A stretch of 64,000 bases of DNA from NCBI RefSeq assembly GCF_024055895.1, contig NZ_JAMXLE010000002.1:62001-126000 (forward strand), given 5' to 3'. The first letter of the stretch is position 1. The number at the start of each line of letters is the position of its first letter. The translations under genes were made by a program, and so were the position numbers. The notes beneath the pieces are model-generated. The model made no database searches and was not told the DNA's origin. It worked only from the letters and a program-made list of their open reading frames with translations. Positions 9,137 to 19,128 of this stretch are shown here, piece by piece. The stretch is from Rhizobium sp. L1K21 (GTDB lineage Bacteria; Pseudomonadota; Alphaproteobacteria; Rhizobiales; Rhizobiaceae).

Positions 9137-9835
9137 ATGACATTCACACGCAACGCGTTCGACAATGGTGCGGCACTGGCTGAAGCCCTGGCAGACCGCG
9201 TTGCCGACACTCTGTCAGCGGCTATTGCCGCGCGTGGTTCGGCAAGCCTTGCCGTTTCGGGCGGCTCGACGCCAAAAGCCTTTTTCAACGCGCTCTCGGG
9301 TCACGGCATCGATTGGTCCAAAGTGGCCATCACGCTGGTCGATGAGCGCTTTGTGCCGGCGGACAATCCGCGCTCCAACCACCTTTTGGTGAAAGAGAAT
9401 CTCTTGAAGGGGCCTGCCGCCAAGGCCAACTTCATTCCGCTTTATCGTGACGCTTCTGATGCGGAAGCGGCGGCTGCAATTTCCACGAAGGCAACGGCCA
9501 ACATCTGTTCACCATTCGATGTTGCGATTCTCGGCATGGGCAATGATGGACACACGGCCTCGTTTTTCCCTGATGGCGACAATCTGGCCGATGCCATCGA
9601 CTCTGCCCGCGCACGTGGTATCCTGACCATGGAAGCGGCGGGTGCCGGCGAAAAGCGGCTGACCTTCTCATTTTCGGCGCTCAGCGATGCCCGTCTTCTC
9701 GTGCTTCACATCGAGGGCGCGGAAAAAGCGGCAACGCTTGAAAAGGCGCTTCAGGACGGGCCCGAAGAGGATATGCCCATTCGCGCTGTTTTGCGGCGGG
9801 CGGAAAGTCCCGTTGAAATCTACTGGGCCCCTTGA
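9137..9835 (+). CDS. pgl: 6-phosphogluconolactonase
   Basis: Hydrolyses 6-phosphogluconolactone to 6-phosphogluconate. The 232-aa product has VSGGSTPKAFF near the N-terminus and the conserved GMGNDGHTASFFPD. I use ATG at 9137, directly after the zwf stop and preceded by GAGGCG, instead of upstream in-frame ATGs that lie inside zwf. The start spacing implies tight coupling with zwf. Confidence 0.95.
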   Translation: MTFTRNAFDNGAALAEALADRVADTLSAAIAARGSASLAVSGGSTPKAFFNALSGHGIDWSKVAITLVDERFVPADNPRSNHLLVKENLLKGPAAKANFIPLYRDASDAEAAAAISTKATANICSPFDVAILGMGNDGHTASFFPDGDNLADAIDSARARGILTMEAAGAGEKRLTFSFSALSDARLLVLHIEGAEKAATLEKALQDGPEEDMPIRAVLRRAESPVEIYWAP

Positions 9836-9909
9836 GGCTCCTCCGGTGGGCCCTGCCCGCTGCAGACTATCGCTTTTGACCATTCACGACGAACAAGGCA
9901 GGCAGAATC

Positions 9910-11727
9910 ATGTCCGCGAATAAGACGATTTCAGACATCACGGCACGCATTGTCGAACGCTCCAAGGCGACGCGTGAAGATTATCTTGGGCGGGTTCATG
10001 ACGCCGCCGCCAAAGGCGTGCACCGCTCAGTCCTCTCCTGCGGCAACCTTGCGCATGGATTTGCGGTCTGTTCCCCCGCAGACAAGCAGGCCTTGTCTGG
10101 CGAAGCGGTCCCAAACCTTGGCATCATTACCGCCTATAATGACATGCTGTCTGCGCATCAGCCGTTCGAGACATTCCCCGCGCTGATCCGCGAAGCTGCC
10201 CGCGAAGCCGGTGGCGTCGCACAGGTGGCCGGCGGGGTTCCTGCCATGTGCGATGGGGTGACGCAGGGCCAGCCCGGCATGGAGCTTTCACTCTTTTCGC
10301 GCGATCTCATTGCCATGGCCGCCGGTGTCGGCCTCTCGCATAACATGTTCGATTCCGTGGTCTATCTCGGCGTGTGCGACAAGATCGTTCCGGGCCTTGC
10401 GATTGCCGCCCTCACCTTCGGCCATCTGCCTGCTGTCTTTGTGCCCGCGGGGCCAATGACAAGCGGTCTGCCGAATGACGAAAAATCGCGTATCCGCCAG
10501 CTTTACGCGGAAGGCAAGGTTGGCCGTGAAGAGCTGCTGGAAGCCGAATCCAAGTCGTATCACGGGCCCGGCACCTGCACGTTTTACGGCACAGCCAATT
10601 CCAACCAGATGCTGATGGAAGTCATGGGCTTTCATATGCCGGGTTCCTCCTTCGTCAATCCGGGCACACCGCTGCGCGATGCGCTCACCAAGGAAGCGGC
10701 CAAACGCGCGCTTGCCATTACCGCGCTCGGCAATGAATTCACACCCGCTGGCGAAATGATCGACGAACGCTCCATCGTCAACGGCGTGGTCGGTCTGCAT
10801 GCAACGGGCGGCTCCACGAACCACACGATGCATCTCTTGGCGATTGCGCGGGCGGCCGGTATTCTCCTCACCTGGGAGGATATTTCCGATCTTTCCAACG
10901 CAATCCCGCTTCTGGCGCGCGTTTATCCCAATGGTCTTGCTGATGTGAACCACTTCCACGCCGCCGGCGGCATCGGCTTCCTGATCAAGGAACTGTTGAA
11001 GGAAGGCATGCTGCATGATGACGTGCGCACTGTCTTTGGCCAGGGCCTGCAGGCCTACACAATCGACGCGAAACTGGGCGAGAATGGCACGATAACCCGC
11101 GAGCCGGCACCCGAGATCAGCGGCGATGCCAAGGTGATCGCCAGCATCGAAACCCCCTTCCAGTCCAATGGCGGCCTGAAAATGCTGAGCGGCAATCTCG
11201 GCAAGGCGGTGATCAAGATTTCAGCCGTCAAACCGGAGCGGCACGTCATCGAAGCGCCCGCCATCGTCTTCAACGATCAGGCCGAATTGCAGCAGGCCTT
11301 CAAGGACGGCAAGCTCAATCAGGATTTTGTCGCGGTTGTTCGCTTCCAGGGTCCGAAGGCAAACGGCATGCCTGAGCTGCACAAGCTCACGCCGCCGCTC
11401 GGGGTTTTGCAGGATCGCGGCTTCAAGGTCGCTCTCTTGACCGATGGGCGCATGTCCGGCGCTTCGGGCAAGGTCCCGGCTGCCATACATCTGACGCCGG
11501 AGGCCGCAGATGGCGGGCCGATTGCCAAAATCCGCGATGGCGACATGATCCGCATCGACGCCGTAAACGGGGCAATCGAGGTGCTGGTCAATCCCGCCGA
11601 GCTTGCAGCGCGCGAAGCGGCCAAGGCTGATCTGTCACACAACGAATTTGGCATGGGCCGCGAACTTTTCGCTCGCTTCCGCCAAAATGCAGGCCCGGCC
11701 GACCGCGGCGCGAGCGTGTTTTATTGA
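9910..11727 (+). CDS. edd: Phosphogluconate dehydratase
   Basis: Iron-sulfur dehydratase that converts 6-phosphogluconate to KDPG, the first committed step of the Entner-Doudoroff pathway. The 605-aa protein shows the IlvD/Edd family motifs: [23 protein letters not shown] and [16 protein letters not shown], with cysteines likely to ligate the cluster. [16 protein letters not shown] lies in the C-terminal part. ATG at 9910 is preceded by AGGCAGG. KDPG aldolase (eda) is not in this window. Confidence 0.96.
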   Translation: MSANKTISDITARIVERSKATREDYLGRVHDAAAKGVHRSVLSCGNLAHGFAVCSPADKQALSGEAVPNLGIITAYNDMLSAHQPFETFPALIREAAREAGGVAQVAGGVPAMCDGVTQGQPGMELSLFSRDLIAMAAGVGLSHNMFDSVVYLGVCDKIVPGLAIAALTFGHLPAVFVPAGPMTSGLPNDEKSRIRQLYAEGKVGREELLEAESKSYHGPGTCTFYGTANSNQMLMEVMGFHMPGSSFVNPGTPLRDALTKEAAKRALAITALGNEFTPAGEMIDERSIVNGVVGLHATGGSTNHTMHLLAIARAAGILLTWEDISDLSNAIPLLARVYPNGLADVNHFHAAGGIGFLIKELLKEGMLHDDVRTVFGQGLQAYTIDAKLGENGTITREPAPEISGDAKVIASIETPFQSNGGLKMLSGNLGKAVIKISAVKPERHVIEAPAIVFNDQAELQQAFKDGKLNQDFVAVVRFQGPKANGMPELHKLTPPLGVLQDRGFKVALLTDGRMSGASGKVPAAIHLTPEAADGGPIAKIRDGDMIRIDAVNGAIEVLVNPAELAAREAAKADLSHNEFGMGRELFARFRQNAGPADRGASVFY

Positions 11728-11780
11728 GACGCATCAAAATCGACTTGTGCGATAACAATTCGCCCGCCGTTTCGCATTCA

Positions 11781-11817
11781 AAATCTGTGTTCAAGCAATC
11801 CGTTTGAACACAGATTT
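11781..11817. repeat. Perfect 14-bp inverted repeat after edd
   Basis: AAATCTGTGTTCAA (11781-11794) and TTGAACACAGATTT (11804-11817) form a long perfect stem with a 9-nt loop. No T-run follows, so it may be a Rho-independent-like structure lacking a tail, or an mRNA 3'-end stabiliser. The rest of 11728-11934 shows nothing recognisable. Confidence 0.55.
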
Positions 11818-11934
11818 GCCATCTCAGACACCGACAAACTCAGCTTCGATTCGTTACCTGTGACAGGGCGCTTCAACGCCCTTCGCAACCCGGTGTAACG
11901 GAATTTAACGAGGCATATCAGCAGACCTGGCCCC

Positions 11935-12486
11935 ATGCGCGCGGCTCGGCCAGGTTTTCTGAGCGTGAACAAGAGCGGCAATTTCAGCGTGAATGCGAAT
12001 GAACTGGTTGAGGCGGGTGTCGATGATATTCCTGCAGTCATGGAGATCGAGCGTGGTGAGGGTTATGCCCGCCTTGTCGGCAAGAATAGTGCGGATGAAC
12101 ACCGTGCGCTGATGGGCAGCGATGGGGTGTCGTATCTACTCTTGAAGGATGAAGACGGAGCTGCTCAGGGTTTTGCGCTGCTGACCGGGCTCGGTTCACC
12201 CGATGGAATTGTGCTGCTTCAACGCATCGCCCTGCGCATGCCGGGTCAAGGCAACGGGCAAGTGTTTCTCAGCGCCCTCGTGGACCGTGTTTTTGCGGAT
12301 CCGGCGCATTTTCGCTTCTGGCTGGATGTGCTGGAGCACAATGACCGCGCAAGACGCGCCTGCCGTGCGGCGGGTTTTGTTGAGGAAGGCATCTTGCGCG
12401 AAAGCCGTGTTCTCCAAAACGGCCAGCGTGCCAATCTGGTCGTCATGTCCATTCTCAGAGGCGACTGGCTGACAGCTTTCATGTAG
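11935..12486 (+). CDS. GNAT-family N-acetyltransferase
   Basis: A protein of up to 183 aa with a GNAT fold. There is an N-terminal ELVEAGVDDIPAVMEIE segment, a central beta-strand (LQRIALRMPGQGNGQVFLSALVDRVF) where the acetyl-CoA loop should be, and a C-terminal LDVLEHNDRARRACRAAGF typical of RimJ/RimL-like enzymes. The substrate is unknown. The start is uncertain: ATG at 11935 and GTGs at 11965 and 11989 all lack a clear ribosome site. It ends 21 bp from the convergent folD stop. Confidence 0.75.
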   Translation: MRAARPGFLSVNKSGNFSVNANELVEAGVDDIPAVMEIERGEGYARLVGKNSADEHRALMGSDGVSYLLLKDEDGAAQGFALLTGLGSPDGIVLLQRIALRMPGQGNGQVFLSALVDRVFADPAHFRFWLDVLEHNDRARRACRAAGFVEEGILRESRVLQNGQRANLVVMSILRGDWLTAFM

Positions 12487-12507
12487 ACCAGCCAGCACCT
12501 CCAGACA

Positions 12508-13407
12508 TCAGAACTTCGGCGGTTTTGTACCTAACTGGCGGCAGGCGGCGGTGACGGTGTTGGCCATCAGCATGGCAATCGTCATCGGGCCGACACCACC
12601 GGGAACCGGCGTGATGACGGAGGCAACCTTTTCGCACTCGTCATAGGCCACATCACCCACGAGGCGGGTTTTGCCCTCGCCACGCTCGGGCGCATCAATT
12701 CGGTTGATCCCGACGTCGATGACAGTCGCACCCGGTTTGACCCAATCGGCCTTGACCATTTGGGGACGACCGACGGCGGCCACCAGAATATCCGCATTGC
12801 GGCAGATTGCGGGGAGATCCTTGGTGCGGGAATGTGCAGTTGTTACCGTCGCATTGTGCGCGAGAAGCAGGGCCGACATAGGCTTGCCGAAGAGATTGGA
12901 CCGACCAATCACCACGGCATTCAGGCCGGAGAGGTCGTTGCCATGCGTCTGGCGAACGAAGATCATGGCGCCGGCCGGCGTGCAGGACAGGAGCCCGCCA
13001 TCAAGATCGCCGGTTGCAAGCTTTCCGGCGTTCACGACGCTCAAACCGTCAACATCCTTTTCAGGCAGAATCGCCTGAATGACGGCGTCGGAATCGAGAT
13101 GCTTCGGCAGCGGAAGCTGCACGAGGATGCCGTGCACAGAGGTGTCGGCATTGAGTTTATCAACCAGCGCCATCAGTTCTTCCTGCGTCGTTTCTGCAGG
13201 CAATGTGTGCTGTTCGGAGTTGAAACCGCATTCCTTGGCCATCCGGCCCTTGGCGGCGACATAGGTTTGCGATGCGGGGTCTTCGCCGACAAGAACGACC
13301 GTCAAGCCGGGCTTCACGCCCTTTTCCTGCTCAAGCGCCTTTGAGGCCTCCTTTACGGTGTCGATGACCGATGCCGCCACTGCTTTACCGTCAATTCTTG
13401 TCGCCAT
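12508..13407 (-). CDS. folD: Methylenetetrahydrofolate dehydrogenase/cyclohydrolase
   Basis: Bifunctional one-carbon enzyme interconverting 5,10-methylene-THF and 10-formyl-THF. The 299-aa product has [14 protein letters not shown] with the catalytic Lys/Tyr region, [11 protein letters not shown], and the signature [13 protein letters not shown] near the C-terminus. The start ATG at 13407 has GGGTAGGAACGCA just upstream. Its neighbours are unrelated in function. Confidence 0.97.
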   Translation of the reverse strand: MATRIDGKAVAASVIDTVKEASKALEQEKGVKPGLTVVLVGEDPASQTYVAAKGRMAKECGFNSEQHTLPAETTQEELMALVDKLNADTSVHGILVQLPLPKHLDSDAVIQAILPEKDVDGLSVVNAGKLATGDLDGGLLSCTPAGAMIFVRQTHGNDLSGLNAVVIGRSNLFGKPMSALLLAHNATVTTAHSRTKDLPAICRNADILVAAVGRPQMVKADWVKPGATVIDVGINRIDAPERGEGKTRLVGDVAYDECEKVASVITPVPGGVGPMTIAMLMANTVTAACRQLGTKPPKF

Positions 13408-13543
13408 TGCGTTCCTACCCCGATCAATCCTCTGACGCCCGCAATATCAAACGAGCTTTGCCGCGGTACTTATCGGAAAACGTCACGCAATTGCAAGATA
13501 TCGGCGTTGGAGCGTTTGCCGCAGATATGCGGGAGACAGCAGG

Positions 13544-15115
13544 TCAGGCGCGTCTGTTGCGCGTCTCGGATAGAACGCGCACTTTTGATCGTATACGGCG
13601 CATTTCGGCGAGTGCCTCTTCAATCGAAGGCTGGCTTTCGGCTTCGGCTACCTCTTCAGCACGCTTGCGAAGCGCGGCAAGGCGCATGGCAAGTGCGCGC
13701 ACTTCCGGCGAAAAGGTCTGGACTTCCTCGTCATTGGCCGCGCATCGCGCTTCGTAACGCCAGTCATTTTCAAAGCGGCGAGTGGTGAGCACGTCGACTG
13801 TGTCATCGACGGCCATGTCAAAGTTCATCGCGTTCACCGCCACCGGCGGCTCTGCTTTGAAATGATCGCGGAATTGGTTTTCAACAGGCATATGGCGGCG
13901 TGTTCGAGCGAAGACGAGCAAGGCCGAGACAAAACCAAGGGCGAGGCCACCTAGGATGATCAGATCGGTTCGAACATACGGCGTTTCGATGCGCGTCGCC
14001 GGCGAGATCATTCTAAAGCGCGCGGGCGGCACAGGTGCCAAAGAGCGGTCAAACGCCTCGAGATTTGCCTGTGCTGCGTCAACTGCTGCCTGCAGGTCCG
14101 CTCTGCGGGCGTCGTACTCTGCTTTCTGGCTTGCCTGTTGCGAGGAGCTCTTCTCAGCCTGCATCTGTTCTGCTGCGGCAGATTGGGTTTCGGCGCGGGC
14201 CGTTTTCACGATTCGCGCAATTTCATCGGTGATGCGGCGCTCGGCGGCTGCCAGATAGGTTTTGGCTGCAACGAATTGAGGATGCAGCGGCCCCAGCTTG
14301 TCGGAGAGCACCTCCACATCGGCCTTTGCCTGCATATACTGATCCACAAGCGCCGTCAGCGTGGGCGTCATCACCTCCTGGGAGACTTTGCCGGTGAGCA
14401 CTGCGTTGAGGCTCAGTTTGGAGGCCGCCAGCGCGCGCTCGTGTGCGGCTTCTGCCGTCTCTCTCAATTGCGCCGGATCACTGTCTTCCAGGCGTAGCGC
14501 TTCGGGCAGCGCTCCGGGAGCTTCTTCGTCAAATGCTGCAAGCGCCGCCTTCGCTTCGTCCAGCGTTTGCTCCAGCGCATGGCGTGCACCATCCGCTCCG
14601 GGCTCTGCTTGTTTGGCGGTCGTCAGAACATCGGCAAAATAGTTGACCGTCTCCTGCGCCGCGGCGGGGTCTTGCAGTGATGTTGCGATGTCAATCACCG
14701 GCGAGGCGTGCTCCAGGGTCACGCTGATGAGGTCGGTGCGATCATCCCCGAATTTTGTCTTTGCAGAGGCGCGCGTTGCATCGGCGGTCAGCAGCGTTCG
14801 CGCATAGGATATCACCTCTTCCATGCTCGCCGACACTGAACCTTCGAGTTCTTCCGGCTGGGGCATGACGGCAAGTATGCGCGCCTGATAAGAGATCTCG
14901 TTGGGAAGCGCGAGGGTCAACACACCAGCGGCAGCGGCGAAAAAGGCAAACACGCCGGAGGCCAGGAGGAAACGGCGGAAACCCCCATTCCCGCGTGGTG
15001 CAGTGAAACGCCCGGAACGATGGAAATCCGGCGTCTGGTCGTTTGCGACGGAAAATCTTTGCTCCCATTCGTGAGGCAACTGCTGCGTGGCGAATGATTG
15101 TGCTTTTTCGAACAT
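13544..15115 (-). CDS. Wzz/GumC-type polysaccharide chain-length protein
   Basis: A 523-aa inner-membrane protein of the chain-length-determinant type. One membrane helix is at about residues 46-70 (FRRFLLASGVFAFFAAAAGV), followed by a long periplasmic region rich in Ala, Glu and Gln and predicted to be coiled coil. A second helix near residue 370 contains LIILGGLALGFVSALLVF, and then a cytoplasmic tail. No Walker motif is visible, so the tyrosine-kinase half of ExoP-like proteins is missing. ATG 15115 was preferred over GTG 15157, though neither has a strong ribosome site. It lies after a glycosyltransferase gene in the same direction, implying a surface polysaccharide role. Confidence 0.7.
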   Translation of the reverse strand: MFEKAQSFATQQLPHEWEQRFSVANDQTPDFHRSGRFTAPRGNGGFRRFLLASGVFAFFAAAAGVLTLALPNEISYQARILAVMPQPEELEGSVSASMEEVISYARTLLTADATRASAKTKFGDDRTDLISVTLEHASPVIDIATSLQDPAAAQETVNYFADVLTTAKQAEPGADGARHALEQTLDEAKAALAAFDEEAPGALPEALRLEDSDPAQLRETAEAAHERALAASKLSLNAVLTGKVSQEVMTPTLTALVDQYMQAKADVEVLSDKLGPLHPQFVAAKTYLAAAERRITDEIARIVKTARAETQSAAAEQMQAEKSSSQQASQKAEYDARRADLQAAVDAAQANLEAFDRSLAPVPPARFRMISPATRIETPYVRTDLIILGGLALGFVSALLVFARTRRHMPVENQFRDHFKAEPPVAVNAMNFDMAVDDTVDVLTTRRFENDWRYEARCAANDEEVQTFSPEVRALAMRLAALRKRAEEVAEAESQPSIEEALAEMRRIRSKVRVLSETRNRRA

Positions 15116-15194
15116 GTATCCCAGACCAGTTTTGCAACGGCGAAATGGTTTCGCCACCGTCCATTCAGTCTAGGATTTTATGGGTAACAAAAGG

Positions 15195-16007
15195 TTAAGA
15201 GACCCCATGTGCGGGGCCGCCGCCATAGCCGGTGAAAAGCCGATTTTTGAGCGCTGCAACAAGCACATGCATGAGAAAAACCGGATTGCCCAGGATATAT
15301 CGCCGCCAAAGACGCGTCGGCTCCAGAACAAGACGATGGCACCACTCCAGGCGGGCGCGACGGACCCATTCGGGGGCACGCTCAACGGTGCCAGCGGTAA
15401 AGTCGAACAATGCTCCCACGCTGAGAACCAGGCGCGCATGCTGCGGGCGAACATATTGGTCCACCCACTTTTCCTGTTTCGGTGAGCCCATGGCAACCAG
15501 GAGAATGTCGAGTTTGAGTTCGGCCACCCTCTTCATAATTTCTGCACTGTCCTTTTCCGTGTCAAAATATCCATCGGAAACCGCAATGAATTCATGCCAA
15601 GGCGTGTGTCTGGCGAAATTTTTCGCCGCACGTTCGGCAACGCCCGGAGCCGCACCGATCAGGCCGACGCGTTTCTTCTGTTCCATGAAGGTCAGCAGTG
15701 CCGGGACGAAATCGGTTCCATTCAAATTGGCCGGAAAATATTCGCCGTGGAGCGCGCGTGATGCGATGTCGACGCCGACACCATCGGGAAAGACGATCTG
15801 ACGGGAGAGTACATCCTTATAGCCCTCGTCTCGCATCATGAGGTTGGCATTGTTCGCATTCAAAAACGAGATGACCGTCTGGCCGATTGGCAAGGAAGCC
15901 ATTTCACTGGCAAACGATAGCGCCTCTGCCTGCGAAAACTCACAGATGTCGAGGCCCAGAATGCGCCGGCGGGATGTAGCCGCTGAAATATAGAATACGT
16001 GATTCAT
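15195..16007 (-). CDS. WecG/TagA/CpsF-family glycosyltransferase
   Basis: A 270-aa GT26-family enzyme that transfers a sugar, typically an N-acetylmannosamine derivative, to a lipid-linked acceptor. Motifs seen: TVISFLNANNANLM, FPDGVGVDIASR, and the family signature LLVAMGSPKQEKWV. ATG at 16007 is preceded by AAGGGG at about 9 nt; the longer in-frame extension to 16097 was rejected as it lacks a ribosome site. The gene is upstream of the Wzz-like gene on the same strand, suggesting a small polysaccharide operon. Confidence 0.85.
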   Translation of the reverse strand: MNHVFYISAATSRRRILGLDICEFSQAEALSFASEMASLPIGQTVISFLNANNANLMMRDEGYKDVLSRQIVFPDGVGVDIASRALHGEYFPANLNGTDFVPALLTFMEQKKRVGLIGAAPGVAERAAKNFARHTPWHEFIAVSDGYFDTEKDSAEIMKRVAELKLDILLVAMGSPKQEKWVDQYVRPQHARLVLSVGALFDFTAGTVERAPEWVRRARLEWCHRLVLEPTRLWRRYILGNPVFLMHVLVAALKNRLFTGYGGGPAHGVS

Positions 16008-16304
16008 ACGTACACGCCCCTTGCGGGTTCCCTGCCTGCAAATTCTTTTTGTTTTTGATTGAACAGGATCATCATGCTCCTCACCCAGCCAAATCATTGC
16101 TGGCTTTCATGAGGAGACCCTACGCGTGGCGCATAAAGGCGGGTTTAAATCCGACGCTAAACTGCGAGGGAATGAGGTAAGGTTTTGTTAAGAAGACAGC
16201 TTTCTGGCCCAAAAAGAGAAGCGCAAAAATCAATTAATATGTTGATTTTGTTTATTTTAATTTTTTATTAAGTGTATTTCAAGCCGGCGAAGGTTACCGG
16301 TTTG
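16008..16304. other. Gene-free AT-rich spacer
   Basis: 297 bp between the glycosyltransferase start and the end of the flagellar run. The part 16230-16275 is a long A/T tract. It must hold the promoter of the polysaccharide genes. No clear operator or terminator was found. Confidence 0.5.
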
Positions 16305-16859
16305 TTAATGGCCGGCGGCCTTTTCAGCACCGCCATGTGCACCATTGTCGGGCGCATTTTCATTGATGAGTTTCTGGCCTGTTTGCATATTGAGATTGCG
16401 CTGTGCCAAATTGGAACGAATGTCGTTCTTTGACAGGTAATCGATCTGCTCGACGAGCACGTCTTCGATCACCTCGTCGCCCAGTTTCTTGTTCATCGCG
16501 TCTTTTATTAACCCGCGAAACTCATCCAGGTTGAAATTGGAATTGTCCTGGAGGTTCAGCATTTTCTTGCCGACCAGAGCGTCGAAGAGCTCGTCCGTCG
16601 CCAGAACCTGGATGGGAATATGAACTGACGCAAGCTTGTCCTTGTCACCCACATAGCTCAGACGGGTCAGGAAGTAGCCTGTCACCACGCCATCTTGAAG
16701 GACAGGCAGGCTGGTCACGTCGCCACGGATGGTTTCCATGTTTGCGCGACGCTTTGCTTCCGGATCTTCCTTCGGGGCCATTGCCATGTTGACCGAAAAA
16801 TAGACCGAGCCCAATGCAACGACAACAACCCATGCACCAATTGCCAGCGTCTTGATCAT
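16305..16859 (-). CDS. Unnamed flagellar-cluster protein, FliL-like layout
   Basis: A 184-aa protein with an N-terminal membrane helix (residues about 5-25, LAIGAWVVVVALGSVYFSVN) and a soluble domain that includes LTRLSYVGDKDKLASVHIPI and a region about DVLVEQIDYLSKNDIRSNLA. The topology and size recall FliL, but a true fliL is present elsewhere in the window, so this may be a paralogue-like accessory protein. It is the last gene of the minus-strand flagellar run, 59 bp after the flgN-like gene. Its role is not known to me. Confidence 0.7.
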   Translation of the reverse strand: MIKTLAIGAWVVVVALGSVYFSVNMAMAPKEDPEAKRRANMETIRGDVTSLPVLQDGVVTGYFLTRLSYVGDKDKLASVHIPIQVLATDELFDALVGKKMLNLQDNSNFNLDEFRGLIKDAMNKKLGDEVIEDVLVEQIDYLSKNDIRSNLAQRNLNMQTGQKLINENAPDNGAHGGAEKAAGH

Positions 16860-16918
16860 TCAAACCTCGTCCCGTTCGGATGTCAGCAATCCGAAGCCTG
16901 TGTGTCTGCGGCGGGTTG

Positions 16919-17302
16919 TCAGAATTCGCCGTAGCGAAACTGCTCCTGGCTGTAGGTGCCGTCAGCATCGGCCTCGCGGACCGCATTGCGCAGAATGTCG
17001 GCAACTGCTCGCACAGCTTCCATATGCGCTTTGACACGCCGCGCATTGAGTGCAAGCTTGCCCTTCAGTTCCTGCATTTGCGAAACAAACGCATCCGGCA
17101 CCCGTTCTGTCAGCGGATCCTTCATCAGCATCGTCAATTCGTAGAGGCAACGGCTTTTCTGGACATTCGAGGCCTTGAGGTCGAATTCCGGATCGCTGCC
17201 GATACGCTCGTTCTCATTGTCGATGATCAGTTCGAGCCTGCCGAGAATATTGCGCATGCGCACTTCTTCCGGTGACAGTTCTTCAATCGCGCTCGCCATC
17301 AT
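16919..17302 (-). CDS. FlgN-like export chaperone
   Basis: A 127-aa, largely alpha-helical protein. Its ATG overlaps the flgJ stop (ATGA), so the two are translationally coupled. The central part (KASNVQKSRCLYELTMLMKD followed by a long charged helix) and the short C-terminal YSQEQFRYGEF fit rhizobial FlgN-type proteins, which chaperone hook-associated FlgK and FlgL. Similarity is by size, helicity and position, not by a strong motif. A second ATG lies at 17299. Confidence 0.6.
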   Translation of the reverse strand: MMASAIEELSPEEVRMRNILGRLELIIDNENERIGSDPEFDLKASNVQKSRCLYELTMLMKDPLTERVPDAFVSQMQELKGKLALNARRVKAHMEAVRAVADILRNAVREADADGTYSQEQFRYGEF

Positions 17303-17862
17303 GCTTCTCCATTTTTATCGCCGGACAGCAGATCCGAAAGGATGTCGAGCTGATTGCGGGTCTCGATCGCCGAAGCCGTATCGCGGACATGACCGTCAAT
17401 CACGCCCTGCGCAGCGGCGGTGCGTTCGCCCGCATGGTTGGCCTTGCGCATCAGCTTGTCGGCAATGCCAATGCCCCCGCCTTCAGCAATCGCATCGGCC
17501 AAATGCTCGGCCATCATGCTCTTCCAGATATCACCGGCTGTGCCTTTGCCATAGACACTCTCGTTTTCTGACGGCAGCATTTCCTGCACGAAATTGCGCA
17601 GCACCATCGCTTCGAACTTGCGGTACGTCTCCGGCGTATCCTGTTTCTTGGAACTGATCCGAACCGTATCTTCATTGCCCGGCAATTGAACATCGCCGAT
17701 ACTGGCGATCTGCGCCGAAAAGCCATTGCCCTGCGCATTCAGCCGCTCAGCCTTGGCGCTTGCGCTGATCTTGTCCAGATTGGCCTGCGCCTCTGCCAGC
17801 CGCGTGGGATCGGCAGCCTTTATGACGTCCATAACCAAATCGCTTGGCGGTGTGATCGACAC
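17299..17862 (-). CDS. flgJ: Rod-binding protein FlgJ (no muramidase domain)
   Basis: A 187-aa periplasmic rod-capping protein. The central region (YRKFEAMVLRNFVQEMLPSE, then GDIWKSMMAEHLADAIAEGG) matches the rod-binding domain of FlgJ. The C-terminal peptidoglycan-hydrolase domain found in enterobacterial FlgJ is absent, as usual in rhizobia. The lytic transglycosylase at 27833-28432 may supply that activity. GTG at 17862 was chosen because AGAGAGG lies 6 nt upstream. Confidence 0.85.
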   Translation of the reverse strand: MSITPPSDLVMDVIKAADPTRLAEAQANLDKISASAKAERLNAQGNGFSAQIASIGDVQLPGNEDTVRISSKKQDTPETYRKFEAMVLRNFVQEMLPSENESVYGKGTAGDIWKSMMAEHLADAIAEGGGIGIADKLMRKANHAGERTAAAQGVIDGHVRDTASAIETRNQLDILSDLLSGDKNGEA

Positions 17863-17950
17863 GGTGAACCTCTCTTGCTCTCTTTGTCCTGGCTTGCGCC
17901 GCGCCATTCCCGGCACAGGCGAACAGACTTAAAACAGCGTTAGAGCCGCA

Positions 17951-18358
17951 TCATGTCTCATCAAGCTTGCTGGAGGCTGGCGAAGCAAGGCGAATTTCCA
18001 GAAGATCGAGCAGCCCCTCCTCCTCCCGCTCGCGGTCTTCACCCTCCCGGGCGAGCAGAAAGTGATCGTTCAGCCGGTCCCCTTTGGCCTTTTCACGCAG
18101 CACCTGCTTTTCCTGTACCTCCTGAATTTTCTCAAGCTGCGCGTCACGGCTTACGTGCCGTTCATACTGAAGGGCGTACTGGTTCTTGAGGCCTGCATGT
18201 ATGGGCTCCATGGAGCTGATGGCCTGCATCGCGTTTTCCTGTTTCTCCACCAGTTCCTGGCGCGCCTGCGCTGTCGATGCGAGCTCGATTTCAGCCATGC
18301 GCTCCATGTGGCGCTGCACCGCCACCAGCCGGCGCAATTTGTCTGACCGTGATTTCAT
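17951..18358 (-). CDS. FliJ-like coiled-coil flagellar export protein
   Basis: A 135-aa protein that is almost entirely charged helix with heptad character, with a basic start (KSRSDKLRRLVAVQRHMERM) and an Arg/Glu-rich C-terminal half. This is the form of FliJ, the export-gate coupling protein and ATPase cofactor. It lies between fliR and flgJ. Assignment rests on coiled-coil nature, size and position. Confidence 0.65.
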   Translation of the reverse strand: MKSRSDKLRRLVAVQRHMERMAEIELASTAQARQELVEKQENAMQAISSMEPIHAGLKNQYALQYERHVSRDAQLEKIQEVQEKQVLREKAKGDRLNDHFLLAREGEDREREEEGLLDLLEIRLASPASSKLDET

Positions 18359-18375
18359 CGTGCTTGCATCCTCAT

Positions 18376-19128
18376 CTAGGTGCCGTTGAAAACCGGAAGG
18401 AAGGCGTCAGCAAACAGCTTCAGGAAGGCTGCCATGCCAAAATACATCAACACCAGACCAGCCAGAATCTGGAACGGTGCGGAGATGAAGTAGATTGGAA
18501 TTTGCGGCGAGAGCTTGTTGATGAAGCCGATTGCGACGTTGAACAGAAAACCGAATGCGATGAAGGGGCTGGACAGGCGGAGCATGACCATAAACGTGGC
18601 CGAAAGCGTATCGGTCAACGTTACCAGTGCCTTTCGTGTATCAAACGCGCCGCCAACGGGCAGCGTTTGATAGGAGTCAGCCAGAGCCGCGATAATCACG
18701 TGGTGGAAATTGAGCGAGAACAACACCATCAACGCGCCGAAGCTAATGAGGTTCGTCACCTGGTTGGAGGATTCGCTTTCCAGAATGTCGGACGCAGGCG
18801 GCGCATTGAAACCGGACAGCATGGTGATGACTGTACCGGCAAATTGCAGACCCAACACAAAGAAACGCGCGATGAGACCAATCACGGCACCAATGGCGGT
18901 TTCAACGAACACCATCGACACGAATTGGGTCGGCGCATCCTGGACATGGGCATAAAGCCGGTCCCAAAGGATGGGGAGCAACGCCATGGAAACGGCCACG
19001 GCAAGATAAAGCCGCAACTGCATGGGAATGCGCGCCGACGAAAAACCTGGCAGGAACATGAAACAGGCACCAACACGGCCAAAAACGGCGATCAGTACAA
19101 GCACCGTCCCCTGCGGATCGTTGATCAT
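18376..19128 (-). CDS. fliR: Flagellar export gate protein FliR
   Basis: A 250-aa polytopic inner-membrane protein of the type III export gate. Several hydrophobic helices are visible, with the family-typical start [20 protein letters not shown] and [20 protein letters not shown]. Its ATG overlaps the flhA stop (ATGA), giving coupled translation. Confidence 0.95.
   Translation of the reverse strand: MINDPQGTVLVLIAVFGRVGACFMFLPGFSSARIPMQLRLYLAVAVSMALLPILWDRLYAHVQDAPTQFVSMVFVETAIGAVIGLIARFFVLGLQFAGTVITMLSGFNAPPASDILESESSNQVTNLISFGALMVLFSLNFHHVIIAALADSYQTLPVGGAFDTRKALVTLTDTLSATFMVMLRLSSPFIAFGFLFNVAIGFINKLSPQIPIYFISAPFQILAGLVLMYFGMAAFLKLFADAFLPVFNGT

Noticed and set aside
8137-9288. 383-codon minus-strand frame across zwf/pgl
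   Set aside because: Overlaps two certain genes and encodes low-quality, Arg/His-rich sequence without domains.
16008-16304. Candidate small RNA in the AT-rich spacer
   Set aside because: No stable stem with U-run and no promoter-like boxes that I can defend.
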